A stretch of 64,000 nt of DNA from Agapanthus africanus (GCA_030015575.1 JASDDO010000018.1:230749138-230813137), one strand, 5' to 3'. Numbered from the stretch's first letter, positions 46,607 through 58,963 are shown. Translations and numbers: made by a program. Notes: generated by a model not told the origin, from the letters alone.

Positions 46607-46619
46607 TGGTATCAGAGCC
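46607..46619 (+). other. Primer binding site of Copia-A4 (tRNA-iMet)
   Basis: TGGTATCAGAGCC one base after the LTR. Confidence 0.94.
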
Positions 46620-48480
46620 TGGCTAGAGCCTTAGGCGAAGTCTAGACGACGTTTGAAACCCGAACGAACCCGAAACCCTAAAACCCAAGTGCTCTCTGGA
46701 CTTTTTCTAAAATCTGGGATTTTTCCATATTAAAAATGCTTAAAAAATTCAGCAGGGAAATCTAAGAATTACGATGCAAAATTTATCCGATGAACAGTAA
46801 ATAGTGCGGCGGAACCGCGGCAGAAGCCTGGCTTCTGCGGCGGTTCCGCGGCAATTTGATGACATCATCACTCCCGTTTTGCACAGTAATTACTATTTTA
46901 TTATGCTGAATTTTCTGGAAATTTTTAATTTGACTCAAGAGTTGAGTGTTCTGGGGTTGTATTGGGAATCGACGATTCGATCGGATTATCAAATCTTGTC
47001 TATGTGGCTTTCCGGATAACTTTAGAATATGTTAAAAAGTTCGACCAGATATAAATAACCAACTTTTCCTTTGCCGGAAAATTTCCAAGTGTTGGATTTT
47101 TCTGTGGTTTAAGGACGTTCTGAGTAGTGCAAGTAACGCGATGGTCCCTCTAGAAGACAACAAACCTTAACTCGATTATGTGACCGTCTTGAACTGCCTT
47201 TTGAACATTCGGGTTTGGGGCAGTACGGCGTGCCACATGTGAGGCGTTGGCTTGACCCTTCTACGGCTGGACCGTTGGTACTGAGGCATGAAGTGAATGT
47301 CTTTGAACCTATTTCATGTGTTGAACGGTTTCGGGAAAACTTGGGTGTTCGAATGTTCGATCGGAAAGTTTAATATATTCTATTTATCCGGAATGGGATA
47401 CAATAATTGGAATTCACAAACAGTTATGAGATAACTGAATGAATGTTATAAATCTAGCGGTTTAGTTTCACTTGATATTGAAAAGAGTTTTCGATAATGA
47501 GACTAAAATGCGGGGTTTATAACTGTTAGGCATGTGATGTCTAAGTATTTCATTTTGATTAGGCATGCGATGTCTAAAGAGGTTGCGGATTCCAATTGTT
47601 GTAGTTTTACACTTTCTTTTCTGTGACCGTAAGTGTAATATGTGATATCGCCGGTTTCGTTGCTATATGTCAACGACAATTGGGATGCGCATATTTACTT
47701 ACGTTGATGACATATGATGTTATGTGTTGCTGGATATGTTATATTGGATCGTCGTGTTTGAATAGCCGGGGGTTTTTATGTGAGATGAGTGTTTTTCATT
47801 TTTCATTCATGTAAAAAAACTTGTATGTAATATTCTTTTATTTGGGGCACTTCCAGGTTGCGGAAGTTGTCACCTTTTGTATATTATTTACTTTTCCGCA
47901 TTAGGATAGACCCAAGGAGGGGAGCACAAGTAACCGGGATCTGGGGATCAGTAGGAGACCAACTCGAGGAGTCGAGTCCGGGTCTCCTAACCCTAGAATT
48001 GGCAGGGTTGCTTGCCGCTCTCGTAGGGGTCTAGGGGTGTGGGATTGGCTATTCATCACGACCGTGGAATCCGTGTTTTATACTGGCTCGTATTGAAAAC
48101 ACGGACGTCCTAGTATATCCAATGTTTCATATGTTTCTTCTGCTGCGATATCTGTGATGTGATCATGTGATGTTCTGTGATAGATACTTTATATAGTATA
48201 TATGATATATTATATAGGCGTTACTTATGTTTTGTACCCGCACTAGCCCTGCCCTGCTCTGTCGTTAGTTACCTAACCTAACGGTGCACGAGGGGACATC
48301 CAGGCGAAAGCGGATGGCATAAGTGTACGTCGTATTTATCTGTAATGTTTAGGTGACTTAAATGATGGGACTTCATTAATGTGATTAATGAAAAAAAAGA
48401 AACCTAAGATGTTGTAGAATCAAATTTTAAATAAAACAGGTAGCTACAGTTCTTGCTTTGCACAGCGGTATATGTGATAT
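46620..48480 (+). other. Copia-A4 leader, upstream part
   Basis: No gene. Contains the long GC-rich hairpin (46806-46852), a GATGACATCATC palindrome beside it, the hairpin GGAGACC...GGTCTCC (47953-47986, inner ACTCG/CGAGT) and a donor-like CCGTAAGT (47627-47634). Interrupted at 48480 by A5. Confidence 0.82.
46806..46852 (+). promoter_or_regulatory. Long GC-rich leader hairpin of Copia-A4
   Basis: Arms of 23 nt (46806-46828 and 46830-46852) pair with two mismatches around GAAGCC-T-GGCTTC. It starts about 200 nt after the PBS. Equivalent hairpins in A3 (AGAAGC/GCTTCT tip) and A5 (ATTAGC/GCTAAT tip) have different but paired tips. Possible dimerisation or packaging signal. Confidence 0.75.
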
Positions 48481-50685
48481 TGAAAGGTTCCTAGGCACCC
48501 CAAGGAGGTCTCACAAGGCATCAACCATGCCAATTTGAAAATTTACGGGTGCCGAGAAACCCTAACAAGATCGTTGGCTAGATTATTAGGCGACAAAACG
48601 AGCTAATTAACATCTTAACTAAAAGTAAACGAACATACAACCTTTGTAGATCCGTTTCTCCACCTCCATAGCTCCGCAATTAAGTCTCCTCGCTGTCCAT
48701 ATCAAATCCCGGGCTCTTGCGTCGGCTTCATCGGAGAAAGAGCGGGCTAGGTCATCGACGACGTGCCGAAGATGATCTACGTCGAGGCATCACTAGATCA
48801 AGCTCCACCTTCATCAAGCCTTGAAAACTTGTGAAGGAAACACACTCTACTACTTGGCAAGAGGTAGAGGATGAAGAAATAGGAAGTGGGTTCACTTTAG
48901 AATTGGATTTCTCACTCTTTTTCATCAATCACCATTGATGAAGAAAGGTTTTCTTCAAGTGAAGAAGAAGAAGAAGATGAAGATAATTGTTATGATAAGT
49001 TATTCAAAAAAGGATATAAAAAGAATACTTATCATAATAATAACCATGGTCAAGTGTAGAGACTAAACTAAGGTTAAGTGAATGGTTAGGTTAGGTATGA
49101 AGACAAAAATGGTGACTAAGTCAAAGCTTCATGAAGCTTCAACATATATCCAAATTAGCCACCATTTTCCTTTTGCCAAAATGAATAAATAAACAAATAA
49201 ATTAATAAGAAAACAAAACCCTAACCATTCATATAACCATGGTTCAATCTTTACACAAACCCTAGTTAACATGTATCATCAAACATGACACAATCAAGTG
49301 CACAAAAGTATATCACATATACAACTTGTGAACTTCAAGTGAGAAAATCCATTTAAGTGAACCTATATTAGTTAATGTAAAGTGATATATCAAATATATA
49401 ATTATACATTAAATCACTAAATCAACACTTGATTTAACGACCCGGTCATATCGCATATAACCGACTAATATCAATAGTAACAACTTATCGAATCAACACT
49501 TGATCCGATAACCCGGCTATAACGCATATAACCGATCAATGTTACAAATCGCGAGAATCGAATACGGTATCACATACACGCATTATTCTCGGTCCTGCAC
49601 ATATCTCATATGCGCTCCTATTTCGTTTCGCTAGAGCCAGGAAACCTCTGTGTAGGACTCTAAAGACTCGTCAATACACCGGCAGCAGGTGATGATCATA
49701 TCAAACACCCACAAGCCGCAAGCGGTCTGCTAAACGTAACGGCCACCCGGGTATTGAGCGATCAGAAGATTGACGAGCAAGCCCGCTCACACTCTAGTGA
49801 ATCCAACCAGTAACACTACCGTACAGTCCGGTCTGATCATCTGATATGTCGCATATCTCGCCTAGGGGTGGTAAACGTCAGACCCCAATAGCTCGATAAG
49901 TCGTGTCGATATGAGGTCTATAACAATTCGAGAAACTACTGGTAACACTTACCAGTAAATCTCAGAAACCCTGGCCAGGGATTTCCTGTTATAGCCAATC
50001 GAACACAGCGCAACATCAACCCCCTATACCGGGAGAGTCGAATCCTCTCCTATCACTCATTGCCTCCATGTGACTCGGGACTGTACCAAAAAAACCACCG
50101 TTTTTCACGCCCTCTTGGACGTGGTAAGATGGAAATCAAAGCACAGTGGGAACTACACAAGACTCTATGACGATCTCGGGTCAACAGACTACTCTGTACC
50201 AGTGTCACCAGAGAACTGCCATCTGACGTAAAGTATAATACCATCTGGGAGTTCTCGGCGAGTCCGTCCAGTGTACCCAGTCTCTACTGAGCACCCGTAT
50301 ATCATCTCTGATGTCAAACACCAATGGATATGGGATCATCCATCGCCCATCTGTATGGGTCGAGAAGGTAAACGCTAGTCTACTCTGGTATATCGATGCC
50401 CCGTCTCGATACACCCACGACTAGGGACTTTGAAGGATGTACTTATGGACTACCATGTCCCCAATAGTATGATCCGCATCATAGTCTAGGTAGTCAAGTA
50501 CACATCCTAAGGACTTTACCAACATGTAACAGAGAGACAATCAGTATACATGTTAAGGTAAAGGGGTAACCAGATAGCATACTATCATGTCGAGCAAGAA
50601 AGTCCTCCCTATATATGTCCATGCATCCACTACAATATACATCCAATGTACAGTAATGGTCTCTAGGGCATACATATAACTAACA
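48481..50685 (-). repeat. 3' LTR of Copia-A5
   Basis: 2205 bp. The outer terminus reads TGAAAGGTTCC instead of the usual TGTAGGGTTCC, so the element end carries two changes. Otherwise close to 56646-58190. Confidence 0.94.
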
Positions 50686-50696
50686 ATCTCCCACTT
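50686..50696 (-). other. Polypurine tract of Copia-A5
   Basis: Minus-strand AAGTGGGAGAT abutting the 3' LTR. Confidence 0.87.
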
Positions 50697-50699
50697 GCA

Positions 50700-53484
50700 C
50701 TAGGGCCATCTGATAGCAGTGGTTGCAGTATCTCATACTCAACCATCCCATAAAAGCCTCTCTCTGGGAATAGGCCTTCGTGAGTGGATCCGCCGTGTTG
50801 TCCTCTGAGTCTACTCTCCTAACTTCGATCCCTTAGAGATCAACCATCTCCATGATCAAGTGATACTGCCTTAGAATATGTCTAGATCACTGATGGGACC
50901 TGCGTTCCTTGGCATAAGCCACAACTCCATTGTCACACAATGGGAGGAACATAGTTCATCTCATGAACCAATATACACCCAAACAGCCTCTTTGGTAGCA
51001 TCTTAAGTAGCGATGTATCCTGCCTTTATCGTCTAGTATGTCACGGTATCTAGCTTGGAACTCTTCCAACATACCGTCCCTTTACTGAAGGTAAAGACAA
51101 TGCCTGCGACTGACATTCAGTCGTCTTTATCACCCTAGAACCTTTCCAGTGATTTTCTCCAGAATCGTTTGATATCATCTCACTACATCTAGTGAGAATC
51201 CTAACATCCAATTAAATCTATCTCATTGATCCAAAACTAAGGATTTAGGAGGTATCATTTTGATCCTACACGGAGAATCTTTGTGATAAACGGAGATTGA
51301 TCGAGCGTAACATAGGAAACTCCTTCCCTATCAAGAGTATGTCATCCACGTACTCTACGAGGATCACCACCATACTCCCTACTACCTTTTTGTATATACA
51401 AGGTTCATCTACCATTTTGATGATGTCAAACTTTTTGACTACTTCATCAAAACAGATGTTCCAACTCCGCGATGCCTGCTTTATCCTATAAAGCATCTTG
51501 CACACGTTTCCGCTGCTCCCACTGTCTACGAAGCCCTCTGGCTGTGTACTTATAGATGCACTCTTCTAAAACATCATTTAGAAAAGCAGTCATGACACCC
51601 AACCACCAGATATCGTAGTCATGGTATGTAGCCGTGACAAGTAGGATCTGGATGGACATAAGCATAGGTACTGGAAAAGGTTTCATCATTATCCACGCCT
51701 GGTCGATGACGAAAACCTTTAACAATTCTAGCTTTGAAAGTCTCAACTTTTCCATCTACACCAAGTAATCTTCTCAAGATATACTTGCTCCTGATGGGGA
51801 TTTAACCCTTCAGATATAGCAACTAATGTCCATACTTTGTTGGTGTATAAGGATTCCATTTCAGATCGATAAGCATCCAGCCATTCTTACAGAGTCACAC
51901 TCCTGATGGCCAGCTCGAAACTAGTTGGGTCATCATCTCATGATGCAATCCTCGCTCCCACTGTCATAGAGAAACCGAAGTATCACTCAGGTGGGTGAGG
52001 AACCTTGCTAGATCGGCGGAGAGGCTGAGGTTCGTTGGAATCTACTGAATCCTTTGGTTCTATCAAATCATCAGCTGCAGTTTGTATGGCTGGAAACTTT
52101 CCAGTTCTACATAACTGACCATGCCTCGAGCTTGTCCGGATTTTGCTTTTTAGACATAGGCCGGTCAACCCCAAATCTTAACTAGCTTAAGACATGGGCT
52201 ATTCCCTTTCCATATCACATATAAAGTGGTAGGCAACTGATTTGGTTCGAACCCTATTCAATAGGTATGCAGCTTCTCAAGTGCATAACCCCAAAAAGGA
52301 AACAGGTAACTCAGTAGTACTCATCATAGAGCGCACCATATCATATAGGGTGTGATTGCTCCGCCCCGATATACCATCTTGCAATGGTGTATAGGAGGAG
52401 TAATGCTGAGAGAGAATCCCATTCTCCTTTAGAATAGTCCAGGAATTCCGTGCTCAAGTATTCTCCTCCTTGATCACATCAAAGGACATAATACTTATAC
52501 CCGTATTTTGGTTCTCTACTTCTAACTTATATTCTGTGAATATCTCAAAAGTTTCTGACTTGTGTTTCAACAGGAACATATGTCTGAATCATGAGAGATC
52601 ATCAGAGAACGTAATGAAGTATAAAGAACCATTCTTGGCATGTGTAGACAGGGGACCTACATACATCAACATGTAACATCCCAAGATTTCACTAACTCTT
52701 TCTCTGCTTCCAGTAAACAGAGCTATGGTCATTTTATCTTTGTGACATGACTGGCAAGTTTCATAAGATGTAAATTCAAACTGATTTAAATATGCATCTA
52801 AATGTAACTTCAGCCAGTCGGGTCGCATTGATATGACCTAGTCTACAATGCCTCAAGAAGGATTCGTTCATTTCTGAACTCTTCCTCTTGTGTGTGTTCC
52901 ATATACTAAGAACTGTAGTTTGATTTAGAACATCAATGCTTTTAGATAGCGTGCCTGATCCGATCAACTTTTGATATTGGAAATGTTCAAAACATTATCC
53001 ATCAATACAAAATTTTATCATTTCTTTACTTTTAAAGAGACTGATATGATTTTGTATATCAGGTTCGGTATCTAATAACATTCATTCAGAATCAATGTAT
53101 TTGTAATACAGGGTGACAGTGACCAACAGACTTGGCTGCAACACTTGCCCCGTTTTCTGCCTCATGAAACTTATCACCCGTTCTCAGTTTTTCTACGCTT
53201 TTGTAGCCCTATGTAACAGATTACACATCTGGGATCCTGATCCGGTATCATATACCAAGGATACGGAGGATACTGAGAAACAGTTATGTATAATGAACAC
53301 ACCCGAAGATGATGCATCTCATGCACTTTCTTCGTTTGGGCGGCACGGGAATTCTGGTATTCCCCTATTTCCTGCTCTGTATTATAACAATTATAAGTTG
53401 GAGCGGGACCAACGTTCCCCAGCTCAGTATAACAAGCGGGTTCGGTCAATAATCCGTTTTATTATCTTGATTAAGGCGTGACAT
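50700..53484 (-). pseudogene. Copia-A5 pol remnant, broken
   Basis: Same arrangement and lesions as A3: RNase H 50700-51240, RT with YVDD at 51341-51352, the ~150-bp linker deletion near 52110, integrase about 52120-52900, and protease with DTGSGS near 53235. Unlike A2 and A3 it has an ATG at the start position (53482-53484), but the frame stops soon after. Not translatable. Confidence 0.93.
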
Positions 53485-53924
53485 GGTCGCTACCAGGAGA
53501 GAGAGAGAAGAAAACACTCAGCGTGCGCTCTTGCAAGAATAGATTGGTTATTATTTTATCTAATCAGGATGGCTCCCACTGCTTTTTATCAAATCTTCCT
53601 TCAAACCCTAAAAGAAAAGACTAGCCGGGATTAATTACACACTACAAGTTCGCCAATCTTTCAGCCAGGCCAGTGTCGGTACTTTGAGGGAGGTCCCCCG
53701 TGCTTTCGCACGAACCTAATTAATGTAAACCTCGTTTTCCCAGAGGCGTAACCCCGTTGACACCTTTCTAGACACCTACTTGATCGGCTAATTGTAATGT
53801 GTAAAACTCTCCTAAGAGTAACAATTACTCGCAGCGGGTATCGGGATCCAACTACCACATAGAAGGTATGCAATCTCATTGCAAATTTCAACACTTGAAA
53901 TTCCCGATAATATTTTGCCCCTAA

Positions 53925-54140
53925 CGTGCTATGACCTTGACGAAAGCCAACAAACCATAGCCCGCTAGTCAAGTTTAACCCGTACATTTCTTGATTGAAT
54001 TAAACCCACCCGCACGACCCATGACGAAAGCCAACAAAGCCGCACGACTACCCTAATCCAATCGCATCGTATGCTGGCAGATAAGCAGCATATAGCTACT
54101 GCACACTGCACCTTGACGAAAGCCAACAAATGCAGCACGA
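53925..54140 (-). promoter_or_regulatory. Triple-hairpin array in A5 leader
   Basis: Loop words on the minus strand at 54112-54130 (TTTGTTGGCTTTCGTCAAG), 54020-54038 (one change, CATG end) and 53936-53954. First stem CTGCA/TGCAG (54131-54135, 54106-54110), a compensated version of CTGCG/CGCAG in A2 and A3. Confidence 0.75.
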
Positions 54141-56402
54141 ATACTATATACAACTTATCTGAAATGACGGAGGGCTACAACAGGTTTTTCTGAAAACCTA
54201 TTGCGTAATGATCTTGATATCGTTGTAGAATCAAATGTTTTTTTTTTTTTAAAATGGAGTGCTTTTGAGGCTTTTCTAGTTTTGCTAAAGGAGTCACTCC
54301 CGGTGAAGGGATCGTCGGTCCTTTCCTCGTCGAATGAGGTGCGGGATATATCATATATATCACTGTGCAAAGCAAAAACTCTTAAAAGCAATCAAAAGAC
54401 AAACCGAGTGTGTAGCATCTGCCAGTTATTGCTAAAGGAGTCACTCCCGGTGAAGGGATCTCGGTCCTTTCCTCATCGAATAAGGTGCAGGATATATCAC
54501 ATATACCGCTGTGCAAAGCAAGAACTGTAGCTACCTGTTTTATTTTGAAATTTGATTCTACAACATCTTAGGTTTCTTTTATTTCATTAATCTCATTAAT
54601 GAAGTCCCATCATTTAAGACACCTAAACATCACAGATAAATACGACGTATACTTATGCCATCCGCATTCGCCTCGATGTCCCCTCGTGCACCGTTAGGTT
54701 AGGTAACTAACGGCAGAGCGGGACAGGGCTAGCGCGGGTGTAAAACATAAGTAACGCCTATATAATATATCATATATACTATATACTGTATCTATCAAAG
54801 AACATCACATGATCACATCACAGATATCGCAGCAGAAGAAACATATGAAATATTGGATATACTAGGACGTCCGTGTTTTCAATACGAGCCAGTATAAAAC
54901 ATGGATTCCACGGTCGCGATGAATAGCCAAACCCACACCCCTAGACCCCTACGAGAGCGGCAAGCAACCCTACCAATTCTAGAGTTAGGAGACCCGGACT
55001 CGACTCCTCGAGTTGGTCTCCCACTGGACACCAGAACCCGGTTACTTGTGCCCTCCTCCTTGGGTCTATCCTAGTGCGGAAAAGTAAATAATATACAAAG
55101 GGTGACAACTTCCGCAACCTGGAAGTGCCCCAATAAAAGAATATTACATATAAGTTTTAAATGAATGAAAATGAAAAACACTCATCTCACATAAAAACCC
55201 CCGGCTATTCAAACACGACGATCCAATATAACATATCCAGCAACACATAACATCACAGGTCATCAACGTAAGTAAATATGCGCATCCCAATTGTCGTTGA
55301 CGTATAGCAACAAAACCGGCGATATGAACATACTACACTTACGGTCACAGAAAAGAAAGTGTAAAACTACAGCAGTTGGAATCCGCAACCTGCATAGACA
55401 TCGCATGCCTAATCAAATGAATTCCTTAGACATCGCATGCCTAACAATTATAAACCCCGCATTTTAGTCTCATTATCGAAAACACTTTTCAATATCAAGT
55501 CGGGCAATTCAACAAGATTCCCGACATCCTGATCGAATGCTCGTCGCAAACTTTAGTAGACGGCCGCACCCCCGATACCGTCGACGAAGTGCACCAAGGC
55601 GGAACACCGCTACTGCGAGCACCCGAACGGATGCTTTCGGTGACGGGGTTCTCCTACAGTCACTTGGTCGGGGCTATGGAGTGAGGCTGTCTATTAAGTT
55701 TACCCGGCGAGTATCCGCGTACGCTACGTGATTGCGACGGACTTTTGATCGCATCAAAATTCCGTGGCAACCGATCAAGTGAGACTAAAGTGCTATGTTT
55801 ATAAGATTCAAATCAGTTATCTCATAACTTCTTGTGAATTCCAATTGTTGTATCACATTCCGGATAAATAGAAAATGTTAAACTTTCCGATCGAACAATC
55901 GAACACCTAAGTTTTCCCGAAACAGATCATCAACATGAAATAAGTTCAAAAACATTCACTTCGTGCCTCGGTACCAACGGTCCAGCCGTAGAAGGGTCAA
56001 GCCAACGCCTCACATGTGGCACGCCGTACTGCCCCAAACCCTAAGGTTCAAAGGGCAGTTCAAGACGGTCACATAATCGAGTTAAGGTTTGTTGTCTTCT
56101 AGAGGGACCATCGTGTTACTTGCACTACTTAGAACGTTATTAAACCACGGAAAGATCCAACACTTGGAAATTTCCCGACAGGGGAAAAGTTGGGTATTTA
56201 TATCCGGTCGAACTTTTTAACATATTCTAAAATATCCGGAAAGCCACATAGACAAAATTAGACAATCCGATCGAAACACCGAGTCCGCAATACAACCCAG
56301 AAAACTCAACTCTTGAGTTCAGAAAAAAATATCCCAGGAAAACCAGCACTGCAAAATAGGAATTACTGTGCAAAATTCAATGGGAAAAGAGACAAAATGG
56401 CC

Positions 56403-56442
56403 GCGGAACAGCCGCATTAGCACGCTAATGCCGCGGTTCCGC
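56403..56442 (-). promoter_or_regulatory. Leader hairpin of Copia-A5 near PBS
   Basis: Two 19-nt arms (56403-56421, 56424-56442) with two mismatches; tip ATTAGC/GCTAAT. Confidence 0.75.
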
Positions 56443-56631
56443 CGCATTTTAGACAGATCATTAGGTAATTTTTGCACCGTAATTCTTAGAATTTCCTGCT
56501 GAATTTTCTGCATATTTTTAATCTGTAAAAAACCCAATTTTTGGAAAAAGTCCAGAGAGCTATTTTGGGGTTAGGGTTTTGGTTCGATCGGGTTTCAAAC
56601 GTTGTCTACACATCGCCTAAGGCTCTAGCTA

Positions 56632-56644
56632 GGCTCTGATACCA
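56632..56644 (-). other. Primer binding site of Copia-A5 (tRNA-iMet)
   Basis: Minus-strand TGGTATCAGAGCC one base inside the 5' LTR. Confidence 0.93.
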
Positions 56645-56645
56645 C

Positions 56646-58190
56646 TGTAGGGTTCCTAGGCATCCCAAGGAGGTCTCACAAGGCATCAACCATGCCAATT
56701 TGAAAATTTACGGGTGCCGAGAAACCCTAACAAGATCATTGGCTAGATTATTTGGCGACAAAACGAGCTAGTTAACATCTTAACTAAAAGTAAACGAACA
56801 TACAACCTTTGTAGATCCATTTCTCCACCTCCATAGCTCCGCAATGAAGTCTCCTCGCTGTCCATATCAAATCCCGGGCTCTTGCGTCGGCTTCATCGGA
56901 GAAAGAGCGGGCTAGGTCATCGACGACGTGCCAAAGATGATCTACGTCGAGGCATCACTAGATTAAGCTCCACCTTCATCAAGCCTTGAAAACTTGTGAA
57001 GGAAACACACTCTACTACTTGGCAAGAGGTAGAGGATGAAGAAATAGGAAGTGGGTTCACTTTAGAATTGGATTTCTCACTCTTTTTCATCAATCACCAT
57101 TGATGAAGAAAGGTTTTCTTCAAGTGAAGAAGAAGAAGAAGATGAAGATAATTGTTATGATAAGTTATTCAAAAAAGGATATAAAAAGAATACTTATCAT
57201 AATAATAACCATGGTCAAGTGTAGAGACTAAACTAAGGTTAAGTGAATGGTTAGGTTAGGTATGAAAACAAAAATGGTGAATAAGTCAAAGCTTCATGAA
57301 GCTTCAACATATATCCAAATTAGCCACCATTTTCCTTTTGCCAAAATGAATAAATAAACAAATAAATGAATAAGAAAACAAAACCCTAACCATTCATATA
57401 ACCATGGTTCAATCTTTAAACAAACCCTAGTTAAAATATATCATCAAACATGACACAATCAAGTGCACAAAAGTATATCACGTATACAACTTGTGAACTT
57501 CAAGTGAGAAAATCCATTTAAGTGAACCTATATTAGTTAATGTAAAGTGATATATCAAATATATAATTATACATTAAATCACTAAATCAACACTTGATTT
57601 AACGACCCGGTCATATCGCATATAACCGACTAATATCAATCGTGACAACTTATCGAATCAACACTTGATCCGATAACCCGGCTATAACGCATAGAACCGA
57701 TCAATGTTACAAATCGCGAGAATCGAATACGGTATCACATACACGCATTATTCTCGGTCCCGCACATATCTCATATGCGCTCCTATTTCGTTTCGCTAGA
57801 GCCAGGAAACCTCTGTGTAGGACTCTAAAGGCTCGTCAATACGCCGGCAGCAGGTGATGATCATATCAAACACCCACAAGCCGCAAGCGGTCTGCTAAAC
57901 GTAACGGCCACCCGGGTATTGAGCGATCAGAAGATTGACGAGGAAGCCCGCTCACACTCCAGTAAATCCAACCAGTAACACTACCGTACAGTCCGGTCTG
58001 ATCATCTGATATGTCGCATATCTCGCCTAGGGGTGGTAAACGTCAGACCCCAATAGCTCGATAAGTCGTGTCGATATGAGTTCTATAACAATTCGAGAAA
58101 CTACTGGTAACACTTACCAGTAAATCTCAGCAACCCTGGCCAGGGATTTCCTGTTATAGCCAATCGAACACAGCGCAACATCAACCCCCT
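56646..58190 (-). repeat. 5' LTR of Copia-A5, truncated
   Basis: Begins TGTAGGGTTCC at the PBS side. It stops after CATCAACCCCCT, where the other LTRs continue ATACCGGGAG. The outer ~660 bp, which would include the upstream promoter part, is gone. Confidence 0.93.
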
Positions 58191-58501
58191 TCACCGGGAG
58201 TGACTCCTTTAGCAATAACTGGCAAATGCTACACACTCGGTTTGACTTTCGATTGCTTCTATAGTTTTTGCTTTGCACAGTGATATATATGATATATCCC
58301 GCACCTCATTCGACGAGGAAAGGGCCGACGATCCCTTCACCGGGAGTGACCCCTTTAGAAAAACTAGAAAAGCCTCAAAATCACTCCATTTCAAAACTTC
58401 ATTTGATTCTACAACGATATCAAGTTCATTACGCAATAGGTTTTCAGAAAAACCTGTCGTAGCCCTCCGTCATTTCAGATAAGTACTAGTTAGTATTCGT
58501 G

Positions 58502-58705
58502 CTACGTTTGTTGACTATGTTAAGGCGTAGTGTGCGGTAGCTGACCAGTATTTATCTGCTTATGCATATAATGCAGATTGGATTAGGGTAGTCGTGCGAC
58601 TTTGTTGACTATGTTAAGGGTCGTGCGGGTGGGTTTAATTCAATCAGGAAATAACGGGTTGAACTTGACTAGCACTTATGATTTGTTGACTATGTTAAGG
58701 TCATA
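58502..58705 (+). promoter_or_regulatory. Triple-hairpin array in A4 leader
   Basis: Three identical loop words TTTGTTGACTATGTTAAG (58507-58524, 58601-58618, 58682-58699), one base shorter than in A1. Stems: CTACG/CGTAG (58502-58506, 58526-58530), GTGCGAC/GTCGTGC (58594-58600, 58620-58626, with G-U pairs) and TATGA/TCATA (58677-58681, 58701-58705). Confidence 0.78.
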
Positions 58706-58805
58706 TAGCTGCTAGGGGCAAAATATTATCGGGAATTTCAAGTGTTGAAATTTGCAATGAGATTGCATACCTTCTATGAGATAGTTGGATCCCGATACCC
58801 ACTGC

Positions 58806-58963
58806 GAGTAAGAGTTACTCCTGGGAGAGTTTTGCACACTACAATTAGCCGATCAAGTAGGTGTCTAGAAAGGTGTCAACGGGGTTACGCCTCTGGGAAA
58901 ACGAGGTTTACATTAATTAGGTCCGTGCGAAAGCATGGGGAACCTCCCTCAAAGTACCGACAC
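58806..58963 (+). promoter_or_regulatory. GAAA-loop RNA domain in A4 leader
   Basis: GAGTAA/TTACTC near 58806-58820; GTGTC/GACAC (58873-58877, 58959-58963); GGGG/CCTC hairpin; GAGGTT/AACCTC (58903-58908, 58941-58946); CCGTGC-GAAA-GCATGG (58923-58938). Stem changes relative to A1 (CGTGC/GCACG) keep pairing. Confidence 0.75.

Larger units (their letters stand above)
53485..56645 (-). other. Copia-A5 untranslated leader
   Basis: No gene. Acceptor AG changed to TG at 53494-53495; GAAA-loop domain about 53670-53840; triple hairpins 53925-54140; a 13-T run at 54238-54250; duplicated block about 54250-54520; GC-rich hairpin 56403-56442; PBS 56632-56644. Confidence 0.8.
48481..58190 (-). mobile_element. 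Copia-A5, defective element inside A4 leader, 5' LTR truncated
   Basis: 3' LTR 48481-50685, internal 50686-56645 (5960 bp), 5' LTR from 56646 but ending abruptly near 58190 instead of running to TAACA; about 660 bp are missing. The A4 leader resumes immediately. It shares all the diagnostic lesions of A2 and A3. Confidence 0.94.

Noticed and set aside
54238..54250. 13-T run in the A5 leader
   Set aside because: Single homopolymer at a point where other copies have ordinary sequence; slippage or assembly noise.
58806..58963. GAAA domain as a hammerhead ribozyme or group II intron domain V
   Set aside because: No CTGATGA core as in hammerheads, and no catalytic triad and bulge arrangement of domain V; only the GAAA loop is shared.
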